This document shows, in pieces, positions 53,290-64,000 of a stretch of DNA of 64,000 nt; the stretch's first letter is position 1; the number at the start of each line of letters is the position of its first letter. Source of the stretch: Platanthera guangdongensis (lineage: Eukaryota > Streptophyta > Magnoliopsida > Asparagales > Orchidaceae). The notes beneath the pieces were generated by a model. The model did not search any database. It worked only from the letters and a program-made list of their open reading frames with translations, and had not been told where the DNA came from. The stretch is taken from assembly GCA_039583875.1 (NCBI GenBank), contig CM077151.1:23864208-23928207 (forward strand), in the 5' to 3' direction. The position numbers and the translations under genes are program-made.

Positions 53290-54390
53290 CTTCCTAGCCG
53301 CTCGAAAACAAATGTAAAATTGCAAGGCTGTTTGGTATGTGCACCACCACAAAACTCGCATTTGATATTAAAACTGGGTGAAGCTTTACACACTATATGG
53401 TTGAATGCATTTTTCATTATCATTATATACCATGCATGATTTCTAGGAAAGATAAAGGAATTGCATTGAAAGCTTGATGATTATGATAGAGCTAGGATGA
53501 TGCGGGACAAATGTAGGGAGTGTGACCAAAGGAAACACGAGTGGGACGATGGCATTAAAGTGTCATAATTCATACATGAATCTATAGTGTTACGGACGCA
53601 GACGAGGGAAAGAGACGCCCACCGGTGTGGAGAATTTACCAGCGCCCCGAAAGGCACGCTACTGACATGTCGATAGAATACGGTCATTAAGGCTCACAAA
53701 TATCTATGGAAATGGAATGTATATTTCCTTCTATACTTGTTAGGCCGAGGGTATTATATAAACCCTTCATGCCATATATTTTGAATGTGCTTGGTTGCAT
53801 CTTGAATTTGGGAACCCTATGGGTTATCTACTTGCCTCCCTTCTTCTTTCTTCTCTCTGTTACAGACAACCTGCTATGGCATTCAATCTCTCCACCCCAA
53901 TCACACAACATTTGGCCCGACCTACCACTCTTTCGGCCACGGTTTTTGTCACCCGAAGAACCCCCTTTATGTGTCCTCCTTGTAGCGTCGGTACGCTTTG
54001 CCTGGTTGTGACAAAATTGATCCCTCCGACATCGCCTTCAGTCCTCGCCGACGAACCCACAACGCAACCTCGTCACCATCTCGGCCACGCAACCAGTGCC
54101 TCCCTGCATGCCTTTATCTCGCCTTGCCTCCCTGCTCGACCCTGCAATCCCCCATTTGTCGGCGATTTCTTCTGATTCCAACTGATGTCCGCAACTCCTC
54201 AACAGTTCATATGACGCAAAGTCAATTCTTGCATATCGATGTACCTGCCACTCAACATTCCCGCAACTTTTGATGAACATCTATTTCATCTTCATCATCC
54301 AACACATGATCGTCATCGACATCAACTTTCTCTTCCAGCATTCCGGCAAGCAAGCTTACACAATTGACCAAAGCCTGCGACAACATCGTC
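53290..54390 (+). other. Non-coding; possible gypsy 5' LTR
   Basis: ATTATATAAACCC near 53752 could be an LTR TATA box, and the stretch ends TCAATCCA just before a primer-like site at 54391. No second LTR was found, so the limits are open. ORFs at 53706-54273 lack domains. Confidence 0.35.
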
Positions 54391-54402
54391 AATCCACGGT
54401 AT
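54391..54402 (+). other. Primer-site-like sequence
   Basis: CGGTATCAGAGC, one base off the initiator-Met primer site, 670 bp upstream of a gypsy Gag relic in the same orientation. Confidence 0.45.
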
Positions 54403-55063
54403 CAGAGCTCGTCAATGCCACACACATAGGAGCTCACTAACACATACCATCACACACTCACTGAACCTCTCAATCGACCACAGCACACGCCTCAGCGCTA
54501 GTCTACATACGCTCTTCCTACTGGAGCCAAACATCCGCAGTCCCAGAGAGTGCATGCCTATCCAAGTTTTCGAGCTTTACGCTACTTATGACTATTTGAA
54601 CATTGTGATCACATAAAACAAAACCAAAAGCATGTTGTTGAATAATTGTGTAGTCAAAGGAAAGTGTCATGGATCTCGCGGCAAACCAAGTACCCTGTCA
54701 ACGCCCACTTCTGAGGACTTAAGTTGTCTTATAACCCACTCATCCTCTCGTGCTCCAACTACCTCACTTCCTACACTTATGAGCGATATAGGGGGACTCT
54801 TCAAACCAAATTAGTAAGTTGACGAGAATGATCCAAACTTTCATAACATGGCTCACAGTAGCTAAAGTGCGTCATCAAGAAGCCGAAGCTCGGCACCAGG
54901 TAGACATTGTCGCACAATTCAACAAAGTACAAGTCTCACACCAGTTATACAAGCCCTCACCATTCCAGTACATGACAAGTTTGTAGCAGCCAGGGGCCTC
55001 CCCGCAGCTTTTACAAGAGGATCCCTCGGCTAATGGACAACATAAAGCTAATATTGTTCCCGC

Positions 55064-55510
55064 GATACCACGTTGGAATTCCCAACCTACGATGGGAAGA
55101 CCGGCGCATGAAGACGACTGGCCCGATGTGAGCAATTTTTTAGCCACCAACAAACACCAATGGCAGAACGGATCAGACTGACAGTCTTCCACCTTCTCAA
55201 TTTCAAGTATGGTTTGCTTGTTTATAATTCGAAAAACCAAGGATGACATAGGACAACTTCAAAAGGTTTTGCAACATGCACTTTCGTCCTCCCATTCAAA
55301 GAACTCCTCTAGGCGCACTAACCACAATATGGCCAATAGGTTATGTGGCCGCCTATCTGGAAAATTTTTAGATCCTCCTAGCTCATGTTATGGCGGTGCA
55401 ACCTGAGCAACAGACCATCATCAGTACGATTGGGATTCACGAACGATTGTGGTTGGACGTCGAGTTTGAGGCTCCAAAGGACTTAGTTACGTCTATGAGT
55501 TTTTGGTAGG
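55064..55510 (+). pseudogene. gag: Ty3/gypsy Gag relic
   Basis: The frame from 55064 reads DTTLEFPTYDGKTG, stop, then ARCEQFFSHQQTPMAERIRL, TVFHLLN, later HFRPPIQRTPLGALTTI and LDVEFEAPKDLVTSMSFW. This follows the retrotransposon Gag pattern L.FP.YDGKTDP..W..RCEQFF..Q.T....+I.LA.FHL...AQ.WF. Several stops (near 55105, 55217, 55239, 55375) and lost segments show old decay. No pol remains nearby. Confidence 0.72.
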
Positions 55511-56319
55511 GCTATGTGAGCATGGTTTGCATCTGGATCAAGGTGACTATACAACCAGAGTCGTTGTTCCAAGAAATCAGTTTGGCACATATGGATCAGG
55601 GTTACTATACAACCACGGGCGTTGTTTCGCCTGGCGAACGAACCGAGGGCAACCAACCCCCACAAATCCAACGTCTGTCTCATGAAAAATTGTTTGAACG
55701 ATGTGCAAAAGAGTTATGTTTCATCGCTACAAATAGCTACTCTCTCTGGGCGTAGAGGACTCTGATAAAAGGAATTGGGTGAAGTCGGCCTAGTCCTTCA
55801 ATCTTCTTTCGAGCATAAGCAAAAACTCATTTTGTACTGTAAGAGTGATGTTATGGCATCGAACCTAGTTATCAAGTTGCTTTTATTAATCTTCTTTTAT
55901 TTATTAATTGTTGGGTCATTAAATATAATCTTTTATTTATCATTTAATGGTACTTTATTAGGGGTAGTCGGATACTATGAATCATTAAGAGTGGAGTGGA
56001 GTCATGTAAAAACATATTTAAAGGCAATGTAATATTGGAATGAAGATATGTAACAATTAATTTATTTCCCCTTGTCCCCTATATGAGATTTTGGTAGCTC
56101 TCTCTATCTCGAGCACATCCCGCTTAGATAGTTGTGGTTCCGGCTCCACTATATCTTTTGTCATCTCCGCCTCCGGATGCTCCTCCAACCTCCAACGACT
56201 CTACCAATATTCTATGGGTTTGCCCGTGAAAATGTGGTCTTCAAATCAGGTATGCATTTCACAGTTTAATTTGCATTTTCAATTGTCTAACAATTCAACT
56301 TTTAACTCGTTTTTTTATC
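55511..56319. other. AT-rich, no gene supported
   Basis: ORFs such as 55775-56032 are hydrophobic by AT-rich composition with no domain. Nothing else recognised. Confidence 0.45.
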
Positions 56320-58021
56320 TGTAAAAAGAAATGGAAATAGAAATACTTGGTGCAATTTATTCTTTCACAATGGGGGCAATATATAAAAAATATAACACTC
56401 ATAACACCGATTGGCGGTGTGGGACTAAACTCATAAACATCAATAATACTTAAATACTAATAACTCTAACACTCCCCTCAACCTGGAGGTAAAACCTTCA
56501 GCTTGAACACAACATAAAAAGAGAGGTAAATGGTGGTTGGAAACATGAGACAAAACAGCAGCCATTGAGGCCCAACTGCGCGTCACCGGGGATAATCAAA
56601 TTGGGTATAAGCCACACGTCATTGGTCCACAAGCCAACCATGATCACGCTGGATTCTTCCGGTGTTGAAACTAGATCAACCAACAAAGGTCAAACCAATC
56701 CTACCTCAAATTAAAAAAAATATGGGGGATACAAAGGATAGAAGAAAAATGTTTGGAGGCCATGTGTGACTAAGGTAAGAGTAGGAAAGAAGCATCTGAG
56801 TCACCGTTATCAAACACTCCCCCTCACGTGGATCATGTGCATGAAGGCATGGACCACGCATGGAGGCCATGTGTGAGTAAGGCAGCAGTTGGGAAAGAGG
56901 CATCTGAGTCATCGTTATCACAAACACTCCCTCTTATGTGGAATACGTGCATGAAGGCATAGATTACACCTGAAGACCATGACGAACACTCCTCACGTAG
57001 AACATGTGCATGAATCATAGATCACATGTAGACACAAACGAAGACAACAACACGACACACAAAAAACATAACATAAAATAGCTATGGAGAATGACTACAG
57101 GCAAGAACACGATCCAGGATGCGGAGAGCAAAGCACGAGCACAAGCTAGCGGCGAGCAGAAGACTCAGGCAACTGCGAGAAGAGTGCTCAAGCAGGGGCG
57201 AGCAAAAAGTCTTAAGCAGCGAAGAGCGAGAAGGGAGCTCGGCAAGGAAGAAAAGAGCTCGTCACGAAGGGATCCATGGAGCAAGCAACAATAAGGATCC
57301 ATAGAGGTGGAGGTAACAGTAGGTAGGATCCATGGAGGTAGCAACAATAAGGGCTCGACCATCATTTGGAGCAGCAGCACGGGAACGTGGACAGGAAGAT
57401 CGACAGGATCGAAAGAGAAGAACAGGCGCAGCAGCAGCTCAGCGGGAATAGGGAACAAGGACCAGGATCGGCGTTGACGATCTGCGCCAAACGCAAACGA
57501 GAGCAGGAGACGAACGGGAAGCAGCAGAGCCCTCTGTCGAAGGGATTGTTGGGGGAAGACGTCGCTCCCTTTGGCAGCAGCTGGACAAGACGGGATCGCA
57601 GGAGTAGAGGCAGACTCGTCGACGATAGCGGAGAGAACCTCCGTCGTCGAGGGAAGAGACGGCCACTCCCATCGATGGAATCAAACGATTCTGTCAATAA
57701 GAGTGGGAACAGAAGGGCTCGGCGGGGGGTTTAGTTGTGCAGGTATTGGATCGACACTACGAGAGGGAGGGAGAGGCGGAAATCAAAGAGCGTAAGCCAC
57801 CGAAAACTTAGGTCACAATAATTAGGACGGCGAAAAATTCAGGGAGTCAATTCCTCCTCTAATACCATGTAGAAAGAAATGGAAATAGAAATACTTGGTG
57901 CAATTTATTCTTCCACAATGGGGGCAATATATCGGAAATACAACTGACTCATAACACTAATAGGCGTTGTGGGACTAAACTCATAATCATTAATAATATT
58001 TAACTACTAATAACTCTAACA
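56320..58021 (-). mobile_element. Element I, non-autonomous LTR element (older)
   Basis: Direct terminal repeats 56320-56471 and 57868-58021; on the minus strand they start TGTTAGAG and end TTTCTACA or TTTTTACA. Flanks TTATC and TGATC give a TSD with one mismatch. A primer-like TGGTATTAGAGG (minus) is at 57867-57856 and the purine tract complement CTCCCCTCAACC at 56472. The interior has 2.5 copies of a 110-bp unit (from 56755). No Gag or Pol. LTRs differ at about 13 sites. Confidence 0.85.
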
Positions 58022-58511
58022 TGATCTAATACAAATATGAATGTATTTGTGCTCTATTTTGGATATCACATATCTTATTCTATTTGATGAAACTATAATC
58101 TAATGTGATTATCTCAAAAATTGATTATTATATGCATGTAATTTTTGTACATAGGATATAGAAGATCAGTATATTAAGTAATAGAAATCTCGCTCTACTT
58201 TGAATTTCAAACATGGAAGTAAACATGACACACAAACTCAGCACAAGTATTTTGCTTATACTATCAAAAATAAAGAAAATATGTCGTTAGCATTTTTCAT
58301 GTGCATGTAAAAAAAAGGAGCATAAAACTCTCACAAACAGATATCTTATAGTTTCAGCATAAAACTAAAGTTCTAACATTTGAATGTAGTACTTCTTCAT
58401 GAATGACATTGGAGAACCCACAGGCACGTTTCTAGCAAGCCAAACTTCTGATATTGCTCCTAGAAAATATCCAATGGATATCCTCTGATATATGAAGAAA
58501 ACAATTAGTAA
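58022..58511. other. AT-rich spacer between elements I and H
   Basis: No ORF or repeat of note. Confidence 0.5.
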
Positions 58512-58940
58512 TGTAGAAAGGAGAAGGGAAATGGAAGGTGCAATCTTATTCTTTCACAAAGGGGCTTTATATAGGAGCTACAACATGACTCACAACACCG
58601 ATAGGCGGTGTGGGACTAAACATAATAATACTAAAATATTAATATCTCTAACAGTCCCCCTCAAGCTGAAGGGGAAGCCTACAGCTTGGACACAACATAA
58701 AATAGAGGGTAAAAGAAGGAAGGCAGCGTGGGACAAAGCAACAGCCACCGAGGCCCAACCGCGTGTCACCGGGGATACTTCAACCGGGCAAGAGCCACAC
58801 GACGTTGGTCCGCAAACCGACCATGACAACGCTGGATACACTCGGAGCGGAAACAAGATCAACCACGCAAGACCAAACCAACCCTACCAAATCCAGAGAA
58901 AACGACGAGAAGACACAAACAACATATGAAATCAACCTAG

Positions 58941-59210
58941 GGGCCATGTGTGACTAAGGCAGGAGTCGGGAAAGAAGTATCCGAGTCGCCATGATCACAA
59001 ACACTACCCCTCACGTGGATCATGTGCAAGAAGACATAGGTTATACCTAGGGGCCGGGTGTGACTAAGGCAGGAGTCCGGAAAGAAGCATCCGAGTCGCC
59101 GATATCACAAACACTCCCCCTCACGTGGAATACGTGCATGAAGGTATAAACTACGCCTAGAGGCCGTGACGTACACTCCCCCTCACGTAGATCACGTGCA
59201 AGAAGGCGGA
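58941..59210 (-). repeat. 110-bp tandem unit with CACGTG in element H
   Basis: Units begin GGGCC at 58941, GGGCC at 59051 and AGGCC at 59161 (the third is shortened by about 60 bp). Each has a CACGTG G-box core: 59012, 59122 and 59193. Element I has the same 2.5-unit layout. Confidence 0.85.
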
Positions 59211-60068
59211 AATCATAGAGACGCAACACAACAACCACAAACAACAACTTTAAAAAAAACATGTAAATGTTAAACCCTACGGGCCGGAGAAGAGGAGCAG
59301 CAGCCGCAGACGGAGAAGACGCGACTGCAGCAGCAGCGGGCCGGAGAAGCAGCGGCAGACGGAGAAGAAGCGGCTGCAACAGCAGCTGAGCAGCAACGAC
59401 ACGGAGAGGAAGCAGCACAAGCGCGGCAGGCCGGAGAAGAAGCAGCTGCAGCGCAGCAATCCAGAGAAGAAGCAGGCCCGGGTAAGAAGCAGCTGCAGCG
59501 CAGCAATCCAGAGAAGAAGCAGCTGCAGCGCAGCAGGCCGGAGAAGAAGATCACCGGCAGGCAGAGCATCTGGAGAAGAAGAAGTAGCCGGAGAAGAAGA
59601 AATCGGAGAAGCCGTCGGGGCCATTGATGGCGTAGAGGAAGCAGAGAGCCGACGGGAATGTCGGTGATGTCGCAGATGCACAGGAACCAGACGAGGAAGA
59701 CTGCGGGAGAAGGAAACGACGGGATCGTCGTCGAGTAGCAGCGAAGCCATCAAGAGAAGGAGAGAGAGGCGTCGACGTCGTCGATGTCGCACAGGAAGCA
59801 GTCGACGGCGATGTCGAAGACGGAAGCCGGAGAAGCATTCGACGTCGCAGGCCAGGGCAGCGACGGCGGAATCGAAGCCGCTCCTGTCGACGGGATTCAC
59901 AATCGACTCCGTCAACAGGAGCGGGAGAGGTCGACGTGAGCCCTAGCAGGGCGCGGGAGAAGAAATCACGGGACGGGAGGGGGGATTTGGTTCGGGACGG
60001 GAGCGGGGGGGGGGGGGGGGGAAATATCAGCTCACCGGGAAAATTTTTGTTTAGGTCTCAGAATATTA

Positions 60069-60081
60069 GGCTCTGATACCA
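60069..60081 (-). other. Element H primer-binding site
   Basis: TGGTATCAGAGCC on the minus strand, directly after the 5' LTR; the best match to initiator tRNA-Met in the window. Confidence 0.88.
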
Positions 60082-60381
60082 TGTAGAAAGGAGAAGAGAA
60101 ATGGAAGGTGCAATCTTATTCTTTCACAAAGGGGCTTTTTATAGGAGCTACAACATGACTCACAACACCGATAGGCGGTGTGGGACTAAACATAATAATA
60201 CTAAAATATTAATATCTCTAACAAGTAACAAGGGATTCATTGAAAGAACATAAAGCGACAGAAAAGAACTAACAAAGAAGTATAACCTTGCGTTTTTTCT
60301 GTGAAGTATAAGCATAAGTAGACATATAATACACCGTGTGAAGCTTAAGTCTAAAGGAATGTGATAAAGGCCATTTATTAT

Positions 60382-60585
60382 TGTTAACAAGAAATGAAAA
60401 GGCTCAATATGAAAAGCTCATTCTTTAAGCCCATGTACATTCTCGTTAGTCTCACATCATAGGAATGGAGTTTTCTCCTCCTCTCTCTTCATATATATTT
60501 GTATGCATACAAGTACAAGTTGGAATAGAAGTATGAGAAATTGATAAAATTGGATTATTTTCTCTCTCTTCAGTTTTTATCTACA
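60382..60585 (+). repeat. Copia J 5' LTR
   Basis: TGTTAACAAG...TTTATCTACA, followed by the primer site. It holds about 20 bp near 60507-60527 (AAGTACAAGTTGG) that the 3' LTR lacks. Confidence 0.85.
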
Positions 60586-60597
60586 TGGTATCAAAGC
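60586..60597 (+). other. Copia J primer-binding site (one change)
   Basis: TGGTATCAAAGC, one base different from TGGTATCAGAGC, immediately after the LTR. Confidence 0.8.
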
Positions 60598-60639
60598 GAG
60601 GTTCCGATCCTCGGACCTGCGGATATATCCTATCTCTCC

Positions 60640-62110
60640 CATAGCCCCCGTTGGATTATGTGCTACTCACCACATTACCTCCCAGAAACCACCTCAGTAT
60701 ATACAGTCCGCCTATCTCAAGTTCATCAATGTAGCAAATGGCGACACCACTCTGGTCTTTAGCATTGCTGATCTTCGGCTTACCCCCACTCTCCATCTAT
60801 CCTCGGTTCTTCATGTTCTGGGGTCCTCATTCAATCTGCTATCAGTTAGTCGTCTTACTCAGGAACTTGAATGTTGTATAACCTTTTTTTCCTTCCTCTT
60901 TTGTTGTGCGGGATCGCCGAATACGCCGTACCATTGGTAAAGGATGGCTGACGAATGAGCTTTATCTCTTGTATGTTCCACCTACCATTCTCTCTGCTGT
61001 CTCCACTGTTGATTGACATCGCCGCCTTGAGCATGCTCCCCTCCCGATTCTCAAGAAGCCTCTTCCTGATATCTCATTACAAGAGTTTACTTGTGAATCT
61101 TGTATTTATGGCAAACAGCATCATACTTCTTTCTCTCCCAAATGTACTCAGAGTAATACTCCTCACTTTAGTGCATTCTGATATCTGGGAACCCTATAAA
61201 ATCCCTAGTGTTTTTGGATATCGCTACTTTGTTACCTTTATTGATGATTACTCGTGTCTCACCTGGTTATATATACTTCATGATCACACTAAACTGACAT
61301 CTATTTTTCGTACTTTTCTTACTGAGACGCGGACGTAATTCTCGATTACGTTAAAAATCATTCGCACAGACAATACTCGTGAATATGCTAGTCGCACTTT
61401 CTCAAATTTATGCACCGAATTTGGCATTATACATCAAACCTCGTGTGCTTATACCTTCCAACAAAACGGTGTGGCCGAGCGTAAAAATCATCACCTCCTT
61501 GATGTCGTCTGGTCACTAATGTTTCATATGCAGGTAGGTGCCCACAGAATACTGGAATTTCGCAAATTCTACTGTCTGTCATCTCATCAACTGCATGCCC
61601 TCCTCCGTGCTCGACTTCACATCTTCATTTACTCTCATCTTTCCTTCCAAGTTTGTGTTCTCCCTTACACCTCGTGTCTTTTACTGTGTATGTTATGTTC
61701 ACATTCTTGGTCTGCCTACTAACAAGCTAGCTGCTCGCGCCACCAAATGTATGTTCGTTGGCTGCAGGATCAACCATTTCATTCCTCTCCTTTCACACCG
61801 TCTCTAACTTTACCTATCACTCATCCCGCTGTCAATATCACGACTCCGTCTCTCCCACCTCTTCCTTCACCGTTCTCGGTGCCAGCTCTATCGAAACAGC
61901 CTCTTCGCGTCTATACTCGTCGTTCTTCCAAGACTGATGCCCTCCAGCAGCTCCCGACAACCAACTCTATTCCATAGCCCGACGATCCCACATCAACCTC
62001 TACGGCTCATCCCTTGGCGAATTGTGTATCTTTACATCGCCTCTCTCTGCCACTCCTCAAATTTGTCATCTCTTTTTCCTTCATTTCTATTGCTAACTCT
62101 ATGCAGGAAG
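60640..62110 (+). pseudogene. pol: Copia J protease-integrase (broken)
   Basis: The protease segment is only partly readable (near 60650, then LRLTPTLHLSSVLHV and FNLLSVSRLTQELECC near 60775-60870); the D-S-G active-site codons are deleted between WIM and the ATHH-type position. GAG-pre-integrase follows (RRLEHAPLPILKK, CESCIYGKQH). Integrase: Asp in SDIWEP near 61170, a stop near 61336, Asp in IIRTDNTREYAS near 61360, Glu in NGVAERKN near 61475. Frameshifts near 61160 and 61535 and more beyond. Confidence 0.8.
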
Positions 62111-63640
62111 CTTCTCAACACCCGGGGTGGCGGGCGGTCATGGATGACGAAATGACTGCTCTCTAGGCTAACTGAACCTGGGATCTGGTTCCTCTTCCTC
62201 CCGAGCAGTCCTGTGTCAGTTACAAGTGGGATCTCCTCAAGGTGAAACCATCCATTGTTATCAAACATGTCGCGGATGGGTATGTTGACCGCTTAAAAGC
62301 TTGCCTCATGGCCCTGGGTTTCACTCAGCAGCAAGGCCTTGATTATGATGAAACTCTCTCCCTGATCGCCAAGTTAAATACCGTTCGGGTCCTGATCTCT
62401 TTGGTTGTGCATCGTCAGTGGCTCTTACATCAGTTAGATATTTAAAAATGTTTTTCTCAACGACGATCTCCAAGTAACTGTTTATATGCATCAACCTCTC
62501 AGGTTTGAGACCACGGTGGAATCTCGTGTATGTCATCTACGGAAGTCTATATATGGTCTCAAACAGTCCACTCGTGCTTGGTTTGAAAAATTCAGTAAGG
62601 TGGTTCGAGAAGTTGGGTTTCCACGGAGCTCGGTTGATTTCTCCATTTTTACCCGTCATCAACCAACAGGCACCGTGATTCTCCTTGTGAATGTTGATGA
62701 TATTCTAATTACGGGCGACGATTCCAAAAGGATACAACAAATCAAACAACATTTAAACACAATATTTCAGACGAAAGATTTGGGAAATCTTCGATATTTC
62801 TTCGGGCTTGAGGTCCCAAGATGACTGATGGTCTTCCTATCCCAACGGAAGTATTGTATTGATTTTCAAGATGCTGGCTGCTCAGGGTGCAAACCTGTGA
62901 ACACCCTTATGGATGTAAATAACAAGCTTTCTACACATGTTTCTGATTTCGACCCACTGCTCACAAATCCAGAGTATTATCGACGTTTGGTGGGAAAGCT
63001 GATTTATCTTACAGTAACACGACCTGATATCTCATTTGTTGTAGGGGTTGTGAGTTGACTTATGCATGCTCCTCGAACATCGCACCTCCAAGCCGTCGAG
63101 CGCATTCTTAGATATTTGAAGACTGCTCCGGGACAAGTACTCGTTTACAAACCATCTACCTCTTTATCTCTTGTTGTGTATTCTGACGCTGACTACACTG
63201 GTTCTCTTGATGATAGACGTTCCACAACTGGTTTTTGTACATACTTTGGTGGATACCTTATTACCTGGCATAGCAAAAAGCAGACTGTTGTTGCTCGCTC
63301 GTCTGCTGAACCCAAGTACCGTACTATAGCAGCTGTTGTATCTGAGATAACCTGGCCTGAAAGTCTTCAAAATAATTACAGACTCAAACTCTCATCTCCG
63401 GCAATCTTGTTCTGTGACAGTCAAACAGCTATACATATTGACAAAAATCTCGTGTTCTATGAATGAACCAATCATATTGAAGTTGACTGTCACTTCATTC
63501 GAGAAAAAGTTCAATCAAAGAAGTTAGAATTAGAGCATGTTCCTGTAACAGGGCAAGTTGTTGACATTCTAACTAAAGCCCTTTCTCGACCGTTATATCA
63601 TGAGTTCTTATCCAAATTTGGCGCCTACGACTTGTATGCT
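62111..63640 (+). pseudogene. pol: Copia J reverse transcriptase-RNase H (broken)
   Basis: RT: WRAVMDDEMTAL then stops, LGFTQQQGLDYDETLS, HQLDI then a stop and shift, YMHQPLRFETT, KSIYGLKQSTRAWFEKFS. The catalytic box is NVDD (62690-62701): both Asp kept, Tyr replaced by Asn. Further stops near 62823, 63056 and 63464. RNase H: VYSDADYTGSLDDRRSTTGF, ARSSAEPKYRTIA, CDSQTAIHI and DILTKALSRP near 63566. Confidence 0.85.
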
Positions 63641-63656
63641 CCAGCTTGCGGAGGAG

Positions 63657-63824
63657 TGTTAAGAAGAAATGAAAAGGCCCAATATGAAAAGGTCATTCTT
63701 TGAGCCCATATATATTCTCTTTAGTCCCACATCATAGAATTGGAGTTTTCTCTACCTCTCTCTTCCTATACATATGTATGCATAAGTATGAGAAATTAAT
63801 AAAATTGGATTATTTTTATCTACT
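63657..63824 (+). repeat. Copia J 3' LTR
   Basis: Starts TGTTAAGAAG after the purine tract GCGGAGGAG. The end is placed at CTACT by comparison with the 5' LTR (CTACA). Confidence 0.82.
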
Positions 63825-64000
63825 GTTATAAATCAAAAGAGAAAAAAAGGATTGTTATACAGTTCTCAGTATCCAAAAATGACCAAATAACTGAGATAAA
63901 GGCCATTGGTTATAAATCATGATTAAACTATCCTTTATCATCCTTATTTTAAGTTTTCACATTTTATTAATTAGCCATCACGCCTGAATTAAGAAACTGA
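63825..64000. other. AT-rich flank
   Basis: Nothing recognised up to the window edge. Confidence 0.5.

Larger units (their letters stand above)
58512..60223 (-). mobile_element. Element H, non-autonomous LTR element (young)
   Basis: 142-bp LTRs at 58512-58653 and 60082-60223 differ at only 2 positions. The TSD AGTAA is perfect (58507-58511, 60224-60228). The minus-strand primer site TGGTATCAGAGCC is at 60081-60069; the purine tract complement GTCCCCCTCAAGC at 58654. The interior has 2.5 copies of a 110-bp unit and a low-complexity GC-rich part (59270-59930), but no Gag or Pol domain. It must borrow proteins from another element. It is larger than a classic TRIM. Confidence 0.9.
60382..63824 (+). 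mobile_element. Copia J, deleted (no gag)
   Basis: 5' LTR 60382-60585 (204 bp) and 3' LTR 63657-63824 (168 bp), both starting TGTTAA(C/G)AAGAAATGAAAAGG. Flanks ATTAT and GTTAT give a TSD with one mismatch. Primer site TGGTATCAAAGC at 60586. The internal region starts directly at the protease, so Gag is gone. Protein style (YGLKQSTRAW, HSKKQ, ARSSAE) is closest to the Ale/Retrofit group in my judgement. Confidence 0.87.

Noticed and set aside
59277..59915. 212-codon minus-strand ORF in element H
   Set aside because: Leu/Ser/Arg-rich from CAGCAG/CGG repeats, the first codon is TTG rather than ATG, and no Gag motif is present.

Overview
The window looks like nuclear DNA of a flowering plant: Ty1/copia retrotransposons whose primer-binding sites match plant initiator tRNA-Met, a Ty3/gypsy element with a second RNase H domain and an antisense ORF (the plant Tat arrangement), TIR-flanked miniature elements, an Au-like SINE and long (TA)n tracts. 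I cannot name the species, and monocot versus dicot is not settled. I find no intact host gene; nearly all coding signal is decayed transposon protein.

Layout. 1-655 is an LTR-like tail cut by the window edge. 2395-3293 is a minus copy of a GC-rich repeat family, here called R1 (other copies near 19578, 30678 and 47055). 3294-8054 is copia A, which has lost its 5' end. 9725-10333 is a TIR element with a GC-rich cargo. 10771-16731 is copia B, with 177-bp LTRs and the target-site duplication (TSD) GAAGG, inserted at the edge of a small MITE. 17141-17670 is a foldback element made of three stacked palindromes. 19647-24535 is copia C, inserted into R1 (TSD GATCTC), with a 5' LTR less than half as long as its 3' LTR. 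24598 to about 30000 is the 3' part of a Tat-like gypsy element D; its integrase is split by a foreign solo LTR, its 3' region holds tandem repeats, and an antisense gene follows.

32714-46340 is the largest structure. Copia F (plus strand, TSD TTTTG on both sides) has its 5' LTR interrupted by copia E, a minus-strand member of the same family (32798-39493). 46407-46841 is a TIR element carrying a gypsy Gag fragment. 47055-49197 is R1 broken by a truncated LTR of the E/F family. 49202-51300 is a patchwork of short direct repeats, an LTR-like unit and a SINE. 51974-53290 is a tandem duplication split by a solo LTR. 55064-55510 is a gypsy gag relic. 56320-58021 (I) and 58512-60223 (H) are related non-autonomous LTR elements of about 1.7 kb. 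60382-63824 is copia J, which has lost gag.

How it works together: this is a nested transposon graveyard. LTRs supply the promoters and poly(A) signals, the internal regions supply Gag, protease (PR), integrase (INT), reverse transcriptase (RT) and RNase H (RH), and every element with coding capacity is broken by stops, frameshifts, deletions or lost catalytic residues. H looks youngest (2 differences between its 142-bp LTRs), B and E intermediate (about 4-5 percent), I older. All identities and divergences were counted by eye.
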